Of a stretch of 23,869 bases of DNA, positions 23,219-23,869 are shown one piece after another. Each line of letters opens with the position of its first letter. Position 1 is the first letter of the stretch. Source of the stretch: a virus; the IMG/VR virus record IMGVR_UViG_3300021356_000167, positions 1 through 23,869 of that record; one strand, written 5' to 3'. The notes beneath the pieces are model-generated. The model was not told the DNA's origin. It saw only the letters and a program-made list of their open reading frames with translations, and did no database searches. A program made the translations under genes and the position numbers.

Positions 23219-23446
23219 ATGAACCTGATTACCCAAGAGACCGAGACCTTCTTCACCGTCACCACTGAGAAGGGCACCGACGTCGGCGTTGCCTTTCACG
23301 GCTGGGGCGCCGTCAGCATCTACATCCAGTCCAAGGGCCTTCGCTCCATGCCCCGCGGCCGTCAGTTCAAGAACCTGGCCGAGGCTGCTAAGGCTTACAA
23401 GTCCGCCGAGGTCAAGTCCGCCCTTCGCGCCCTGATGGAGGCCTGA
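23219..23446 (+). CDS. Small protein of unknown function (leader cassette 3)
   Basis: 75 residues: TQETETFFTVTTEKGTDVGV, AFHGWGAVSIYIQSKGLRSM, PRGRQFKNLAEAAKAYKSAE, then VKSALRALMEA. Two or three strands followed by helices rich in Ala/Lys. Start at the end of the leader repeat. It heads a short operon: the next gene begins four bases after its stop. Family not recognised. Confidence 0.78.
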   Translation: MNLITQETETFFTVTTEKGTDVGVAFHGWGAVSIYIQSKGLRSMPRGRQFKNLAEAAKAYKSAEVKSALRALMEA

Positions 23447-23450
23447 TCGG

Positions 23451-23621
23451 ATGGACTTCACCTACCGCGGAATCTTTGTCAGCGACAACGGCGAGATCGT
23501 CACTTTCTTTGGGCCTGGCCAGTCCCGTGATCGCTACTACTGCGAGATTGGAGGGATCGGCCATTGGGCCGTGAGCAAGCGCCAGATCAAAGACTTGATC
23601 GCAGAGCAACTGGAGGCCTGA
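23451..23621 (+). CDS. Small hypothetical protein
   Basis: 56 residues: MDFTYRGIFVSDNGEIVTFF, RDRYYCEIGGIGHWAVSKRQ, then IKDLIAEQLEA. Aromatic-rich strands followed by one helix. The start follows the previous stop by four bases and its own stop overlaps the next ATG (TGATG), so it lies in one operon with both neighbours and has no leader repeat. Confidence 0.72.
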   Translation: MDFTYRGIFVSDNGEIVTFFGPGQSRDRYYCEIGGIGHWAVSKRQIKDLIAEQLEA

Positions 23622-23869
23622 TGTTCGACAACCTCACCGAGGCCCACTTCTCCTACGTCGCCCACCTCATCCGCGAGGACCTGGGCCGCGGCGTCATGCT
23701 CTGGGAGCACAAGGGCTGCGAGCCCCTCAGCAGGGAGGCGATCCGCCGGTTCGCCAACTCGATCGACCCCGACGGGTCCGACGAGAAAATTCAGGACCTG
23801 CCCATTGACCACCTGCAGCTGCCGATCCGCGCATACAACGCCCTCTACCGGGCTGGTATTACGAAAGTG
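23621..23869 (+). CDS. Protein with RNA polymerase alpha C-terminal domain, cut by window edge
   Basis: 83 residues are visible and the frame stays open. Residues ~1-55 are a charged helical part (FSYVAHLIREDLGRGVMLWE, LSREAIRRFANSI) not found in the polymerase subunit. From residue 59 the sequence LPIDHLQLPIRAYNALYRAG matches the first helix of the alpha subunit C-terminal domain (E. coli DDLELTVRSANCLK). Arg70 and Asn73 line up with E. coli Arg265 and Asn268, which contact UP-element DNA. The rest of the helix-hairpin-helix lies outside. It may bind UP-like DNA or a sigma or activator surface in place of the host domain. Confidence 0.78.
   Translation, partial: MFDNLTEAHFSYVAHLIREDLGRGVMLWEHKGCEPLSREAIRRFANSIDPDGSDEKIQDLPIDHLQLPIRAYNALYRAGITKV

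Overview
The window is the structural and replication half of a lambda-like tailed phage (siphovirus) or prophage. Packing is very dense. One long block of genes on the minus strand (21915 down to 1) reads, in transcription order: replication initiator with an internal origin-like repeat array, three small genes including a zinc-finger and a ribbon-helix-helix protein, small and large terminase, portal, MuF-type minor head protein, a cluster of tiny genes, scaffold, major capsid, connectors, and the full tail module. The tail order (Z, U, V, G/GT, H, M, L, K, I, J) matches lambda gene for gene. The J-like gene runs off the left edge. Most neighbours overlap by 1-8 bases (ATGA, GTGA or TGATG junctions), so translation is probably coupled.

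A 74-base gap at 21916-21989 separates this block from a short plus-strand block: a RusA-like resolvase, then small genes of unknown function. Three of these (starting at 22467, 22807 and 23219) are each preceded by a copy of the same ~85-base leader. The last gene, cut by the right edge, carries the start of an RNA polymerase alpha C-terminal domain with the key DNA-contact residues kept.

The host is probably a cyanobacterium of the Synechococcus/Cyanobium type. This is inference: the alpha-CTD-like segment looks cyanobacterial, GC content is moderately high, and the leader-borne genes lack Shine-Dalgarno sequences. No integrase, cI-like repressor, lysis gene, tRNA or CRISPR array is visible, so lytic versus temperate cannot be decided.

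The most notable points are: a lambda-style origin inside the initiator gene (four 22-bp-spaced iterons beside AT-rich 15-bp repeats); the repeated promoter/leader cassette; the phage-borne alpha-CTD protein; a MuF protein with a C-terminal HEVGH metallopeptidase-like domain; a clear -1 slippery site (A AAA AAC) that joins the G-like chaperone to a 60-codon T-like extension; and a set of tiny lysine-rich coupled genes between the MuF and scaffold genes.
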